The translations under genes and the position numbers were made by a program. Under the pieces are notes generated by a model, which worked only from the letters and a program-made list of their open reading frames with translations, was not told the DNA's origin and did not search any database. From contig NZ_NPML01000004.1 in assembly GCF_002252565.1 (NCBI RefSeq), positions 62,001 to 126,000 on the forward strand: a stretch of 64,000 nt of DNA, given 5' to 3'. Origin of the DNA: Petroclostridium xylanilyticum. Its GTDB lineage: Bacteria; Bacillota; Clostridia; SK-Y3. Positions 51,141 through 61,030 of the stretch are shown here, one piece after another. Within the stretch, counting starts at the first letter, position 1. Each line of letters starts with the position of its first letter.

Positions 51141-52121
51141 ATGGAGATAAGCGGAAGCGATTTACAGCAATTTACTACTATAGTAGAAAAAATCGAAAAT
51201 GAAATTTCAAAAAATATCATCGGGCAAAAAGAAATTATCCGCCAGGTTTTGATTTGCATTTTTTCAGGGGGAAATGTTTTACTGGAAGGGATGCCGGGGT
51301 TAGGTAAAACCCAGCTTGTCAAAACAATTGGGAAAGTAATGAGTTTAGAATTCTCCAGGATACAATTTACCCCTGATTTAATGCCGGCAGATGTTGTTGG
51401 AACCAATGTAATTACCCGGGGAACTGAAGGTGCAAGTCAATTCCGGTTTGAAAAAGGGCCGGTATTTAGTAATATCGTCCTTGCAGATGAAATAAACAGG
51501 GCAACGCCTAAAACGCAGAGTGCTCTTTTGGAGGCCATGCAGGAACAAACTGTAACAGTAGGCACTAATACTTATAAATTACCCCAGCCTTTTTTTGTGT
51601 TAGCTACTCAAAACCCTATAGAGATGGAAGGGACCTATCCGCTGCCAGAAGCTCAAATGGACAGGTTTTTATTTAAATTAAATGTAAAATTTCCATCGTT
51701 GCAGGAACTATACGATATTGTGACATTAACTACTACCCACATGAATACTGAAATAAAATCAATTACAAACGGACAAGATATTTTAAAAATGAGGGATATC
51801 GTAAAACAGGTACCTATTGCTGGGCCTGTCATGGAGTATGCTTTAAAATTAGTCATGGCAACCCATCCTCATGATAGTAATTCACCCAAAATAACACATG
51901 ATTATGTTCGCTACGGTTCCAGTCCCAGGGGCGCCCAAAGCATCATAAGCACCGCCAGGGTGCGTGCCCTGATGGATGGCAGATATAATGTTTCTTTCGA
52001 TGATATTAAATATGTAGCATACCCGGCGTTAAGGCACAGGATTTTCCTGAACTTTGAAGGCATGGCGGAGAGAATTGATACCGACACTGTTATCAGCGAA
52101 ATCATTAAAAGTTTAGGATAG
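51141..52121 (+). CDS. MoxR-family AAA+ ATPase
   Basis: 326-aa chaperone-like AAA+ protein: Walker A EGMPGLGKTQLVK (about residue 50), Walker B and sensor VLADEINRATPKTQSALLEA, and ATQNPIEMEGTYPLPEAQMD. It remodels or assembles partner complexes, usually with a VWA or DUF58 protein. Here no DUF58 gene follows, which is unusual, so its partner may be the proteins upstream. TGGAGG precedes ATG. Confidence 0.93.
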   Translation: MEISGSDLQQFTTIVEKIENEISKNIIGQKEIIRQVLICIFSGGNVLLEGMPGLGKTQLVKTIGKVMSLEFSRIQFTPDLMPADVVGTNVITRGTEGASQFRFEKGPVFSNIVLADEINRATPKTQSALLEAMQEQTVTVGTNTYKLPQPFFVLATQNPIEMEGTYPLPEAQMDRFLFKLNVKFPSLQELYDIVTLTTTHMNTEIKSITNGQDILKMRDIVKQVPIAGPVMEYALKLVMATHPHDSNSPKITHDYVRYGSSPRGAQSIISTARVRALMDGRYNVSFDDIKYVAYPALRHRIFLNFEGMAERIDTDTVISEIIKSLG

Positions 52122-52234
52122 TATGAAAATAGTGGACAGTGGGGAGTTTTTTAAATTGACAATTGAGAATGGAGAGTTATAAAATAGGTAAAGATAAAGG
52201 TAAAGATAAAATAACATTCATTAGGAGGCTGCTT

Positions 52235-53674
52235 ATGAGCGAACAAGAAAAATCTCAAGGACAGAAGATATTTGATGAGCTAAAATACGAAGTCAAAAAC
52301 GGCTGGGAAGCCGTATCAGCAAATGAAAATAAAACAATTCTCGATTTTAGCGAAGAGTATAAGAAGTTTCTTGATAAAGGAAAAACAGAACGGGAATGTA
52401 TACAAGAAGCGGTTAGGCTTGCCCGGGAAAAAGGATTTACAGCCCTTGATGAGATCATAAAGACAAAAAAAGAGTTAAAGAAGGGCGATAAAGTATATGC
52501 AGTAAATAGAGATAAAGCTATCATACTGGCTGTAATAGGAGAGAAAAGTTTAGAAGAAGGAGTAAATATTGTAGGAGCTCATATGGACGCTCCCAGAATA
52601 GATTTGAAACAAAATCCCATTTATGAAGATTCGGAAATGGTCCTGCTTAAAACTCATTATTATGGCGGTATAAAGAAATACCAGTGGACGACTTTACCCC
52701 TGGCTATACATGGCGTAGTTGTTAAAAAGGATGGACAGAAGGTAAATATTGTTATCGGAGAAGAGGAGGATGACCCTGTTTTTTGTATTACAGATTTACT
52801 TCCGCACCTGGCTCAGGAGCAAATGCAGAAAAAAATGAGCGAAGGAATTACCGGTGAAGGTTTAAACGTTCTATTTGGAAGTATTCCTTATAATGATGAT
52901 AAAGTGAAAGAAAAAATCAAACTTAACATACTAAGTATCATACATGATAAATATGGAATTAAGGAAGAAGATTTTATAAGCGCAGAAATAGAGATCGTAC
53001 CGGCTTTTAAAGCAAAGGACGTTGGTTTGGATAGAGGTCTGGTTGGCGCATATGGACAGGATGACAGAGTATGCGGTTATACTGCGTTAAAAGCAATACT
53101 TGATTTAGATAATCCCCAGAAGACTGCTGTGTGTTTGCTGGTGGATAAGGAAGAAATAGGAAGTATGGGAAATACAGGAATGCAGTCCAGGTTTTTTGAA
53201 AACATATTGGCAGAGCTGTGTGAATTAACGGAAGGACACTACAACGACTTAATGCTAAGAAGGGCTTTATCAAACTCAAAATGCCTGTCGGCTGATGTGA
53301 GTGCAGCGGTTGATCCTAATTATGAAGGTGTGCATGACAAGAGAAATGCACCTTACATTAGTAAAGGTGTAGTAATTACTAAATATACCGGAGCCCGGGG
53401 AAAAGCCGGTTCAAATGACGCTCATGCAGAATTTGTAGGTGAAATCAGGGCACTTTTTAATAACAATAACATCCAGTGGCAGACCGGTGAGTTGGGAAAA
53501 GTAGACCAGGGTGGCGGAGGAACGATAGCCCAGTTCGTTGCCAATTTAGGGGCTGATGTTGTTGATTGTGGCGTAGCATTACTATCCATGCACGCCCCAT
53601 TTGAAATTGCAAGTAAATTAGATATATATATGGCTTATAAAGCATATCATGCATTTTATAAGACATTTTCATAA
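52235..53674 (+). CDS. M18-family aminopeptidase
   Basis: 479-aa zinc metallopeptidase. Metal ligands are recognisable: GAHMDAPRIDLK (His), GQDDRVCGY (Asp), DKEEIGSMGNTG (catalytic Glu pair), and ARGKAGSNDAHAEFVGE (His near the C-terminus). It removes N-terminal residues from peptides in the cytoplasm. ATG 52235 follows TTAGGAGG; the frame is open further upstream, but without a ribosome site. Confidence 0.9.
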   Translation: MSEQEKSQGQKIFDELKYEVKNGWEAVSANENKTILDFSEEYKKFLDKGKTERECIQEAVRLAREKGFTALDEIIKTKKELKKGDKVYAVNRDKAIILAVIGEKSLEEGVNIVGAHMDAPRIDLKQNPIYEDSEMVLLKTHYYGGIKKYQWTTLPLAIHGVVVKKDGQKVNIVIGEEEDDPVFCITDLLPHLAQEQMQKKMSEGITGEGLNVLFGSIPYNDDKVKEKIKLNILSIIHDKYGIKEEDFISAEIEIVPAFKAKDVGLDRGLVGAYGQDDRVCGYTALKAILDLDNPQKTAVCLLVDKEEIGSMGNTGMQSRFFENILAELCELTEGHYNDLMLRRALSNSKCLSADVSAAVDPNYEGVHDKRNAPYISKGVVITKYTGARGKAGSNDAHAEFVGEIRALFNNNNIQWQTGELGKVDQGGGGTIAQFVANLGADVVDCGVALLSMHAPFEIASKLDIYMAYKAYHAFYKTFS

Positions 53675-53689
53675 GAAAGCAGGTAAACA

Positions 53690-54685
53690 ATGAGATTAAA
53701 TATTCAAAAAAAGTTAATGCTATTTGCAGTATTAGCAAGTGTTCTTACCTCTTGTACTGCAAAAATAGATAAAGAAACAGTGACAATTCCTGAAAAGGCA
53801 GGCTTCAATAGAGAATCCGAAGTTAATGTCACACAGCCGGAACAAAGTAAAAATCAGGATAGCCGGCAAAAAATTGAAGATTCTCAACCAAAAGTAGTTG
53901 TAGATGATAAAAATACAAAACCGTCCAAAACGGATGATACTCAAAAACCTGCCGCTAATCAGGATAACAAACAAGATGCGGATGGATTCAAAGGTTATGA
54001 TAACAAGCGATACGGTTGGGGATATAAAAAGCAAAAAAATGCGCCGCCCATAATTTCCAAAAGTATTGATGACCTTTTAAAAAAGTACGATGGAATGTAT
54101 GTTCAACACACAGATGAAAAAGTGCTGTATTTAACCTTTGATGAGGGATATGAGAATGGCTATACCCCCAAGATATTGGATGTGTTGAAGGAAAATCAGG
54201 TGCCAGCGGCTTTCTTTATAACAGGGCCTTATTTAAAAAAACATTCGGATCTTATAAAACGAATGGTAGAGGAAGGGCATATTGTTGGAAACCATACTGT
54301 TAATCACCCCAGCATGCCTGAGATACTGGATGATAAAAAGCTGGAAGAAGAGTTGTTAGGCCTTGAACGTTCCTTTTATGAGATGTTTAAAACACATATG
54401 AAGTACGTAAGGCCGCCCAAGGGTGAATTTAGCGAAAGGACACTTGCACTTACGAAATCTTTAGGATATAAAACCGTCTTTTGGAGTTTTGCATATGTTG
54501 ATTGGGATGTTAAAAACCAAAAAGGTGTTGACTATGCTTATGACCAGGTTATGAGTGGTTTACACAATGGGGCTATTTTATTATTACATGCTGTATCCAA
54601 GGATAATGCTGAAGCTTTGGATAGAATTATCAAAGATGCGCGCGCATTAGGCTATAAATTTAAATCATTGGATGAGATTCAATAA
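53690..54685 (+). CDS. Polysaccharide deacetylase lipoprotein, PdaA-like
   Basis: 331-aa protein with a lipoprotein signal (VLASVLTSC, Cys22), a disordered Lys/Asp/Gln linker (about 30-105) and a NodB deacetylase domain: LTFDEGYENGYTP (Asp-Glu/Asp motif; normal TFDDG is changed to TFDEG as in PdaA), HTVNHPSMPE (zinc His pair) and RPPKGEFSERTL. PdaA makes muramic delta-lactam in spore cortex, which fits the position next to spoIVB and spo0A. It is ended by a terminator. Confidence 0.88.
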   Translation: MRLNIQKKLMLFAVLASVLTSCTAKIDKETVTIPEKAGFNRESEVNVTQPEQSKNQDSRQKIEDSQPKVVVDDKNTKPSKTDDTQKPAANQDNKQDADGFKGYDNKRYGWGYKKQKNAPPIISKSIDDLLKKYDGMYVQHTDEKVLYLTFDEGYENGYTPKILDVLKENQVPAAFFITGPYLKKHSDLIKRMVEEGHIVGNHTVNHPSMPEILDDKKLEEELLGLERSFYEMFKTHMKYVRPPKGEFSERTLALTKSLGYKTVFWSFAYVDWDVKNQKGVDYAYDQVMSGLHNGAILLLHAVSKDNAEALDRIIKDARALGYKFKSLDEIQ

Positions 54686-54695
54686 AAATTTATGT

Positions 54696-54733
54696 AAAAA
54701 AGCTCTTAAACGAAACAGTTTAAGGGCTTTTTT
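54696..54733 (+). terminator. Terminator after the deacetylase gene
   Basis: AAAAAGCTCTTAAAC / GTTTAAGGGCTTTTTT, one mismatch, six-base loop, T-run. Confidence 0.85.
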
Positions 54734-54869
54734 ATTGGTTTGATATCCAAAAATCTGTATGAAATATCAAAATATGACTTACCAATACAATAAGATATTG
54801 TCAGCATAATAAAACTGTTTTGAGGTTATTTTAAGTTTAGAAATAGAATTATGTAAATATTAAATCATC

Positions 54870-54896
54870 TGAATAAAGCGCTGTTTTCTATATAAT
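54870..54896 (+). promoter_or_regulatory. Candidate forespore (SigF/SigG-like) promoter of spoIVB
   Basis: TGAATA (54870-54875), a 15-base spacer and TATAAT (54891-54896), 81 bases before spoIVB. TGAATA matches the usual -35 of SigG promoters; the -10 is not typical. No other gene in 54734-54976. Confidence 0.35.
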
Positions 54897-54976
54897 CTGA
54901 AAAATGATTTGAATTTTGTAATTGACCTGATGCAAGATATGCAAAAATGTAAGAAAAAGAGCGGGGAGGGAAATAT

Positions 54977-56299
54977 TTGGATTCTCGATGGTTTATTAGA
55001 AAAAGATTAATAATTTTATTTTTAGTATTAATTACAGTGCCATTTACGATTATATTACAGATATATTTGATTTTTCCGAATAGATTAATGCTTCTTGAAG
55101 GCGAAGAATATGTTTATGATTTAAATGCACCAATCAGTATTGATGCACAGGTTGATAAAAGCGGTGTTTTAAGTTTAAATGGCGATATTGTCGAAGACAG
55201 TTACAAAGTAGATTTAAATTCACCTTTAGTAATTAAGTCAGAAGAGTTAGGTAATTTTAATGTTAATTTAAAATTATTTGGAGTAATACCAATAAGATCA
55301 GTAGAAGTAGATGTAGTGCCAAAAGCTACAGTAGTACCATGCGGTAATACAATAGGTGTAAAGTTATATACCGATGGCATATTAGTGATAGGCACATCAG
55401 ATTTTACCGGAGTAGACGGCAAAAAGTACGAACCATGGCGGGAGGCAGGAATTAAAGAGGGAGATATTATTGAATCAATAGGAAATACACGGGTTGAAGA
55501 TATTGAACAATTAGTTGAAATTGTAGAAATGTCCCAGGGTAATGAATTAAATATTGATATAAGAAGGAAAGGAAAGCTAATTAATACAAAAATAGTTGCA
55601 AAAAAATCTATTGAGGATAGACAATATAAGTTGGGACTATGGGTAAGAGACAGTACTGCCGGTATAGGTACATTAACCTTTTTTGACCCGAACACAAATA
55701 GTTTTGGCGCTTTAGGACATGGAATAACGGACATAGATACCGGACAGCTTCTAACTGTGGGCAGAGGAGATATACTAAAATCCAGTATTATTTCAATTAG
55801 AAAAGGAATGAAAGGAAAACCTGGAGAATTAAAGGGCGTATTTATGCAAGATGAGCCAAGTTTGGGTAAGATATTAGAAAATAATGATTTTGGAATCTTT
55901 GGAAAGTTATATCAGAATGTAAATATGAATAATCTTAAGCCTATGCCTATAGGGCTAAGGACACAGGTGAAAGAGGGCCCAGCATATATTTTATCAAATG
56001 TTCAAGGACAAAAGATAGAAAAGTTTGATGTTGAAATTCAGAAAGTAATGAGGCAGAGTGAAGAAAGCTGTAAAGGGATGATAATTAAAATTACGGACCC
56101 GGCATTGCTAGAAAAGACTGGCGGAATTGTACAGGGAATGAGCGGTAGCCCTATCATTCAGGATGGTAAAGTCATCGGTGCAGTTACACATGTTTTTGTA
56201 AATGATCCTACCAGAGGATATGGTATATTTATAGAATGGATGTTAAAGCGGGTTGCCAGCTTTTCTCAGGAATATGAGCAAGTAAAAAGTAATTATTAG
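54977..56299 (+). CDS. spoIVB: SpoIVB peptidase (sporulation stage IV, sigma-K checkpoint)
   Basis: 440-aa serine protease secreted from the forespore that triggers cleavage of pro-sigma-K in the mother cell. N-terminal membrane segment (LIILFLVLITVPFTIILQIYL), PDZ domain (about 130-205, WREAGIKEGDIIESIGNTRV), and the S55 peptidase domain: catalytic His in LGHGITDIDT (about 248), Ser in VQGMSGSPIIQDGK (about 388). TTG 54977 follows GGGAGGG. The order spoIVB then spo0A is the classic one. Confidence 0.95.
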   Translation: MDSRWFIRKRLIILFLVLITVPFTIILQIYLIFPNRLMLLEGEEYVYDLNAPISIDAQVDKSGVLSLNGDIVEDSYKVDLNSPLVIKSEELGNFNVNLKLFGVIPIRSVEVDVVPKATVVPCGNTIGVKLYTDGILVIGTSDFTGVDGKKYEPWREAGIKEGDIIESIGNTRVEDIEQLVEIVEMSQGNELNIDIRRKGKLINTKIVAKKSIEDRQYKLGLWVRDSTAGIGTLTFFDPNTNSFGALGHGITDIDTGQLLTVGRGDILKSSIISIRKGMKGKPGELKGVFMQDEPSLGKILENNDFGIFGKLYQNVNMNNLKPMPIGLRTQVKEGPAYILSNVQGQKIEKFDVEIQKVMRQSEESCKGMIIKITDPALLEKTGGIVQGMSGSPIIQDGKVIGAVTHVFVNDPTRGYGIFIEWMLKRVASFSQEYEQVKSNY

Positions 56300-56309
56300 A
56301 TAAAAAAGA

Positions 56310-56347
56310 TAGGAAATTATGCTCAATTTATCAAGCATAATTTCCTA
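56310..56347 (+). terminator. Hairpin between spoIVB and spo0A
   Basis: TAGGAAATTATGCT / AGCATAATTTCCTA, perfect 14 bp, 10-base loop. No clear T-run, so termination is likely weak. The remaining 182 bases before spo0A are AT-rich with no clear operator. Confidence 0.55.
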
Positions 56348-56529
56348 CCCATCAACAAAATTTACACCTAAATCTTTTATTAAAAAAAATTTGTTAAAAA
56401 TAAATATAAAAAAAGACTTTTTGGAGTTAAAAAAAGTTCAAATATATAAAAATATGCTTGAATTTTTGCTAATTAGAAAATATAATATAATTATGTAAAA
56501 AAATACAAATGACATGGGGGGACTAAATC

Positions 56530-57336
56530 TTGATAGATAATAAAATTAGAATTGTAATTGCAGATGATAACAGAGATTTTTGTGAAATCTTGTGTGAATA
56601 CCTTAATAGTCAAGAAGATATTGAAGTGATAGGGATTGCAAAAGATGGAGCTGAAGCATACGAATTGATTACGACTCTCTTACCTGATGTTGCTATTATT
56701 GATGTAATTATGCCTCATTTGGATGGATTGGGTGTACTGGAGAAATTAAGTTCTACACCAATGCAGAGCAAACCTATATATATTATGTTATCTGCCGTTG
56801 GTCAGGATAAAATAACTCAAAGTGCAATGGCATTAGGCGCTGAATATTACATTATAAAACCTTTTGACATGGATGTGCTGATTGGAAGAATAAGACAATT
56901 AAAGGGTTCTATCAGGACGAATAGAGTAACGATTAGGAAGGATGCGGTGAATGAAGGGAAGTCTACATATAATCCTGCGTTAAAAGACATAGAGGCTAAT
57001 GTTACCAAAGTTATTCATGAAATTGGTGTTCCTGCTCATATAAAAGGATATCAATACTTAAGAGATGCCATTATGATGGCAATAAAAGATATGGAGATTA
57101 TCAATTCAATAACAAAACAGCTTTATCCCTCCATTGCCAGACAATACAATACTACTCCAAGCAGGGTGGAAAGAGCAATCAGACATGCTATTGAGGTTGC
57201 CTGGGGCAGAGGACAGGTAGAAACGCTGGAGGGTATGTTTGGATATACAATACAAAATAGTAAAGGTAAACCAACAAACAGTGAATTTATTGCAATGATA
57301 GCAGATAAGCTGAGGTTGCAGTTAAAAGTAGTATAA
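56530..57336 (+). CDS. spo0A: Sporulation master regulator Spo0A
   Basis: 268-aa response regulator. Receiver: [10 protein letters not shown] with acidic pocket Asp12/Asp13, phosphoacceptor Asp58 in [14 protein letters not shown], then [11 protein letters not shown] and YIIKPFD. The C-terminal Spo0A DNA-binding domain carries [19 protein letters not shown] and [20 protein letters not shown], the recognition helix. It switches the cell to sporulation when phosphorylated. TTG 56530 after GGGGGG. A terminator follows. The Spo0E-like protein on the integrated element would act on this protein. Confidence 0.97.
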   Translation: MIDNKIRIVIADDNRDFCEILCEYLNSQEDIEVIGIAKDGAEAYELITTLLPDVAIIDVIMPHLDGLGVLEKLSSTPMQSKPIYIMLSAVGQDKITQSAMALGAEYYIIKPFDMDVLIGRIRQLKGSIRTNRVTIRKDAVNEGKSTYNPALKDIEANVTKVIHEIGVPAHIKGYQYLRDAIMMAIKDMEIINSITKQLYPSIARQYNTTPSRVERAIRHAIEVAWGRGQVETLEGMFGYTIQNSKGKPTNSEFIAMIADKLRLQLKVV

Positions 57337-57349
57337 CACATTTTAGCTT

Positions 57350-57394
57350 AAAAAATCCTGAAAAATTTTATTCAAAATTTTTCAGGATTTTTTT
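57350..57394 (+). terminator. spo0A terminator
   Basis: AAAATCCTGAAAAATTTT / AAAATTTTTCAGGATTTT, 18 bp perfect, four-base loop, long T-run. Confidence 0.9.
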
Positions 57395-57455
57395 ATTTAT
57401 ATTATTTTGGATTACTGTAAAAAATAATAAAAGAAAGAAATTTAGGGATGATGCT

Positions 57456-58571
57456 ATGATAATAAAAGGATATGTACAAAAAGGGAAAAAAACAAAAGCT
57501 CTAGTTAAACTATTAAATTCAAATAATATTCCGGTTATCTGCCATGAGGATTTGGACGAAGTAGCAGCATCTTCTCTTATAGATAAAAAGATTAAAGCTG
57601 TAATTAATTGTAACAAGAATATTTCTGGACGATACCCTACAAAAGGAGCCAAATTATTACTGGAAAATGGTGTTACCATCCTGGATGATATGGGAGAAGC
57701 ATTTTACCACTATATTCAAAATGGAGATTTAATAGAAATAAAGGATTCTGATTTATTTATCAATGGAAAAAAATATCATAATCAATTTAATATATTAAAT
57801 GAAGATAAGATTAATTCTCTTCTTGAGAATAGTTATCATAATTTTTCTATTGAATTAGAAAAATTTATTGACAATACTTTAGAATATGCCCATAAAGAAA
57901 AAGACATTATACTAAAAAATGTAAATACTTCGTTTATAGAAACACATATGGAAAATAAGCATGTATTAATTGTTGTGAGAGGATGTAATTATAAACAAGA
58001 TCTCCAAACAATTAGAGAATATATAAAAGATTTTAAACCTGTTTTAATTGGGGTGGACGGTGGAGGAGATGCACTTTTAGAATTTGGTTTGGTTCCGGAT
58101 ATTATTGTTGGTGATATGGATAGTGTAAGCGATTTTTGCCTTAAAAAATGCAAAGAAATCATTGTGCATGCATACCCTGATGGGAAAGCTCCTGGGTTAG
58201 AAAGAATAAATAGATTAGGTCTTAAGGGAAAAATATTTCCGTTTCCGGGCACCAGTGAAGATGTTGCAATGATCATTGCATATGAAAAAAAAGCGGACCT
58301 TATTGTAGCAGTAGGAACCCATTCGAATATAATTGATTTTTTGGAAAAAGGCAGAAGAGGTATGGCCAGTACTATGCTTACAAGATTAAAAATTGGATCA
58401 AAATTGGTGGATGCAAAAGGAGTGAGTAAGTTATATTCTAATAAGCTAAGACTCTCCTATTGCATTCCAATATTAGCCTCTGCATTAATTCCAATTATTG
58501 CAATCCTCAAAATATATATTCCCATCCAGGTACTCTTGAATATATTTCAGTTGAGGTTGCGAATAAAATAA
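57456..58571 (+). CDS. steA: SteA-like protein (thiamin-pyrophosphokinase fold, membrane-anchored)
   Basis: 371-aa protein. The central thiamin-pyrophosphokinase-like domain has GVDGGGDALLEFGLVPDIIV and GDMDSVSDF, then PFPGTSEDVAMI; the C-terminus is a hydrophobic hairpin (YCIPILASALIPIIAILKIY). This matches SteA, described in Corynebacterium as acting in cell division with SteB; in clostridia the pair often follows spo0A. AAGAAAG precedes the ATG. It is 18 bases before steB. Confidence 0.8.
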   Translation: MIIKGYVQKGKKTKALVKLLNSNNIPVICHEDLDEVAASSLIDKKIKAVINCNKNISGRYPTKGAKLLLENGVTILDDMGEAFYHYIQNGDLIEIKDSDLFINGKKYHNQFNILNEDKINSLLENSYHNFSIELEKFIDNTLEYAHKEKDIILKNVNTSFIETHMENKHVLIVVRGCNYKQDLQTIREYIKDFKPVLIGVDGGGDALLEFGLVPDIIVGDMDSVSDFCLKKCKEIIVHAYPDGKAPGLERINRLGLKGKIFPFPGTSEDVAMIIAYEKKADLIVAVGTHSNIIDFLEKGRRGMASTMLTRLKIGSKLVDAKGVSKLYSNKLRLSYCIPILASALIPIIAILKIYIPIQVLLNIFQLRLRIK

Positions 58572-58589
58572 GAAAAAAGGAGGTTGGAG

Positions 58590-59504
58590 ATGAGTAAAGG
58601 AATCACCTATCATATAATAACGATTGTAGCAATTTTTTCAGCACTTGGACTTGGAATCTTTATTGGATCTATGCTCAATGGAGAACAATTAATGGTATCA
58701 CACCAAAGTAAATTGATGACCGAGTTAGGCGGACATTTAAAATCTATAACCCAAGAGAGTGAAACTTTAAAAAAAGAGATCTCACAGCTAAAAAATGATA
58801 TAGGCCTAAAAGACCAATTAATTAATTGTATATTTTCAGATTATGTTAGTGGGAGATTAAAAGGATATAATGTAGCTATTGTTATGACCGGAGATAAAGA
58901 GTTAAGTGAAGAAATAAGCCTGCTGTTGCAGAACGCAGGTGCGAATATTTTGTCTGTTACCTCTATTATGAATTTATATCAAATTGACAGCATTAGTGCA
59001 TTTAATCAAATAAAACCCGTTAGGGATGATTTCCGTTTGAACAAAGCTGACAACATAACCACATATGCTGCAGAAAGCCTCATGTATTCAATTTTATCAG
59101 GAAAAGATGTAGATTTTATAAATGAGACAGCCAGTAAAGAGTATATAGAAATTCAAGGAGATTATTCAAAAATGGTTGATTATATCATTTGGGTTGGGCC
59201 AAATCAAAATGGAAGAGAATATATAAATGTTGTCGATATACCAATGTTAAATATTGTTAAGAAATTGAATATTCCCAGTTTAATAGTAGAAAGGTCCAGT
59301 TCAGCATATTCCGCGATGGATATATTTAAGCAATCAGGTTTTTCAACAATTGATAATATTGACACCATATATGGAAAGATATCAATGCTAATGGTTATGA
59401 AAGGAGTTCAAGGAAATTTTGGGACCAAAGAATCAGCAACAAGCTTGCTTCCCAAGCTTAGTGTCGAAAGTTTTAAACAACTAAATTTAAAAAAGAATAA
59501 TTAG
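58590..59504 (+). CDS. steB: SteB/MctB-like envelope protein
   Basis: 304-aa protein with one N-terminal membrane segment (HIITIVAIFSALGLGIFIGS), a short coiled coil (about 45-70) and an outer globular domain of the DUF3186/MctB family ('copper transporter' in databases). Partner of SteA in the same operon. ATG 58590 follows AAGGAGG. Confidence 0.78.
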   Translation: MSKGITYHIITIVAIFSALGLGIFIGSMLNGEQLMVSHQSKLMTELGGHLKSITQESETLKKEISQLKNDIGLKDQLINCIFSDYVSGRLKGYNVAIVMTGDKELSEEISLLLQNAGANILSVTSIMNLYQIDSISAFNQIKPVRDDFRLNKADNITTYAAESLMYSILSGKDVDFINETASKEYIEIQGDYSKMVDYIIWVGPNQNGREYINVVDIPMLNIVKKLNIPSLIVERSSSAYSAMDIFKQSGFSTIDNIDTIYGKISMLMVMKGVQGNFGTKESATSLLPKLSVESFKQLNLKKNN

Positions 59505-59513
59505 GAGAGAACC

Positions 59514-60200
59514 ATGCAAAAGGTGAGTGTAATTATTCCGGCATATAATGAAAGTAAGACGATTAAAGAAACGATAGAAGCAGTACATGCTATCAGATTA
59601 ATAGATGAAATCATTGTGGTAGATGACGGCTCAAATGATAATACTTGTGAAATTGCCCGGAAGTGTAATGCAAAAGTGATTAGATGTGCAGAAAATAAAG
59701 GAAAAGGCAATGCACTAAAGCTAGGTTTGCTAAGATGTAAAGGAGATATTGTTGTTTTTTTGGATGCAGACACCGAAAAGACTGCAAGAGAGATTGTAAA
59801 ACTCATTCAACCAATACAAGATGGCATTTGTGATGTTGCCATAGCTAGATTTGGCAGGCCAAAGAAAAAAGGGGGTTTTGGGTTGGTTAAATTAGTAAGC
59901 CGGTATGGTACAAAGCTGTTGGCGGGGGAATATATAGAGAGCACCTTGTCGGGGCAGAGAGCATTTAAAGCAGAAGTCCTGAAAAATATAACGATTGGTA
60001 CCGGATACGGTGCAGAGGTAGGTATGACAATAGATATTATTAAAAAAGGATATACAATTTTGGAATGTGATGTGGATATGACTCATAAGGAGACGGGAAG
60101 GAATTTAAAAGGATTTCTCCACAGAGGAAAACAAATGAATGATATTCTTGTCGTACTTATACGCAAGGCATTTGAAAGGACAGGCAAAAACAAAAATTGA
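59514..60200 (+). CDS. Glycosyltransferase family 2
   Basis: 228-aa soluble GT-A enzyme: VSVIIPAYNESKTIKETIEA, EIIVVDDGSNDNTCEIA (metal Asp), GDIVVFLDADTEKT (DxD) and ATLSGQRAFKAEVLKN. No transmembrane tail, so it acts at the cytoplasmic membrane face on a lipid or nucleotide sugar. It is placed between steB and an MraY-like gene, suggesting a small envelope-polymer pathway linked to division or sporulation. Confidence 0.85.
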   Translation: MQKVSVIIPAYNESKTIKETIEAVHAIRLIDEIIVVDDGSNDNTCEIARKCNAKVIRCAENKGKGNALKLGLLRCKGDIVVFLDADTEKTAREIVKLIQPIQDGICDVAIARFGRPKKKGGFGLVKLVSRYGTKLLAGEYIESTLSGQRAFKAEVLKNITIGTGYGAEVGMTIDIIKKGYTILECDVDMTHKETGRNLKGFLHRGKQMNDILVVLIRKAFERTGKNKN

Positions 60201-60217
60201 AGGGACATTAAAGATTT

Positions 60218-61030
60218 ATGTATGATGTACTGGTTTTAATTGTTTTAGGATATATTTGTACAATAGTTTCTCAAAGCGGGACCAGACAAATGTTAATTGA
60301 AGCAGGACAAGTTATTGCAAATTTCCAGGGGATTAAAATCCCTGGTTCAATGGGGATCGCTGTTATGCTGGGTACTGTTGCAGCAGTTGGTATGGCAATC
60401 CCCTTTGACCTGGTTGAACCACTGCAAGCACTATACGTAGTCTTTGCAGGATCTCTCATGGGCTTTGCAGGACTTATTGATGACCTTCTTGGAAACAATT
60501 CATCAAAAGGTTTTAAAGGACATATAAAAGGTTTAATGAAGGGAAAACTTACTACGGGGGGGCTAAAGGCAATTATAGGCTTTATTTCTGCTTTTATTGT
60601 GAGTATCCAGGTATCCAAAACCTTTTATGATATTATAGCCAATATATTTTTAATTAGCCTGGTTACCAACCTTATTAATTTGTTGGATACCCGCCCCGGA
60701 AGAGCAATAAAAGGGTTTATACTGCTAACGCTGCTATCCCTATTGCTTGGGACCCTAACCAATATTCATTATATTGTACTTGGAGCATTGCTTGCCTATC
60801 TTCCGTTAGATTTAAAAGCACGGGGGATGCTGGGTGATACCGGTGCAAACTTTATCGGGATGGCTTTAGGCATAGGTATAGTGATTGCTGTTAAAAGCTT
60901 CATGGTTCGGTTTATCCTTTTAACCATTGTGTTTTTATTGAACTTAATCAGCGAAAAGTATTCTTTTTCTAAAGCAATCGAGGGCAACCGCGTTTTAAAT
61001 TTTATTGATCGCCTGGGGAGAGGGCGGTGA
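60218..61030 (+). CDS. MraY/WecA-like phosphoglycosyl transferase, divergent
   Basis: 270-aa membrane protein with about eight hydrophobic segments and GT4 motifs: FAGLIDDLLGN (the Asp-Asp motif, residues about 85-95), NLINLLDTRPGRAIKG and MLGDTGANFIG. In MraY the second motif reads DGLDG; here it is DTRPGR, a marked change near the active site. It may transfer a sugar phosphate to undecaprenyl phosphate for the upstream glycosyltransferase. Its 3' end overlaps the convergent rqcH by 29 bases. Confidence 0.75.
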   Translation: MYDVLVLIVLGYICTIVSQSGTRQMLIEAGQVIANFQGIKIPGSMGIAVMLGTVAAVGMAIPFDLVEPLQALYVVFAGSLMGFAGLIDDLLGNNSSKGFKGHIKGLMKGKLTTGGLKAIIGFISAFIVSIQVSKTFYDIIANIFLISLVTNLINLLDTRPGRAIKGFILLTLLSLLLGTLTNIHYIVLGALLAYLPLDLKARGMLGDTGANFIGMALGIGIVIAVKSFMVRFILLTIVFLLNLISEKYSFSKAIEGNRVLNFIDRLGRGR

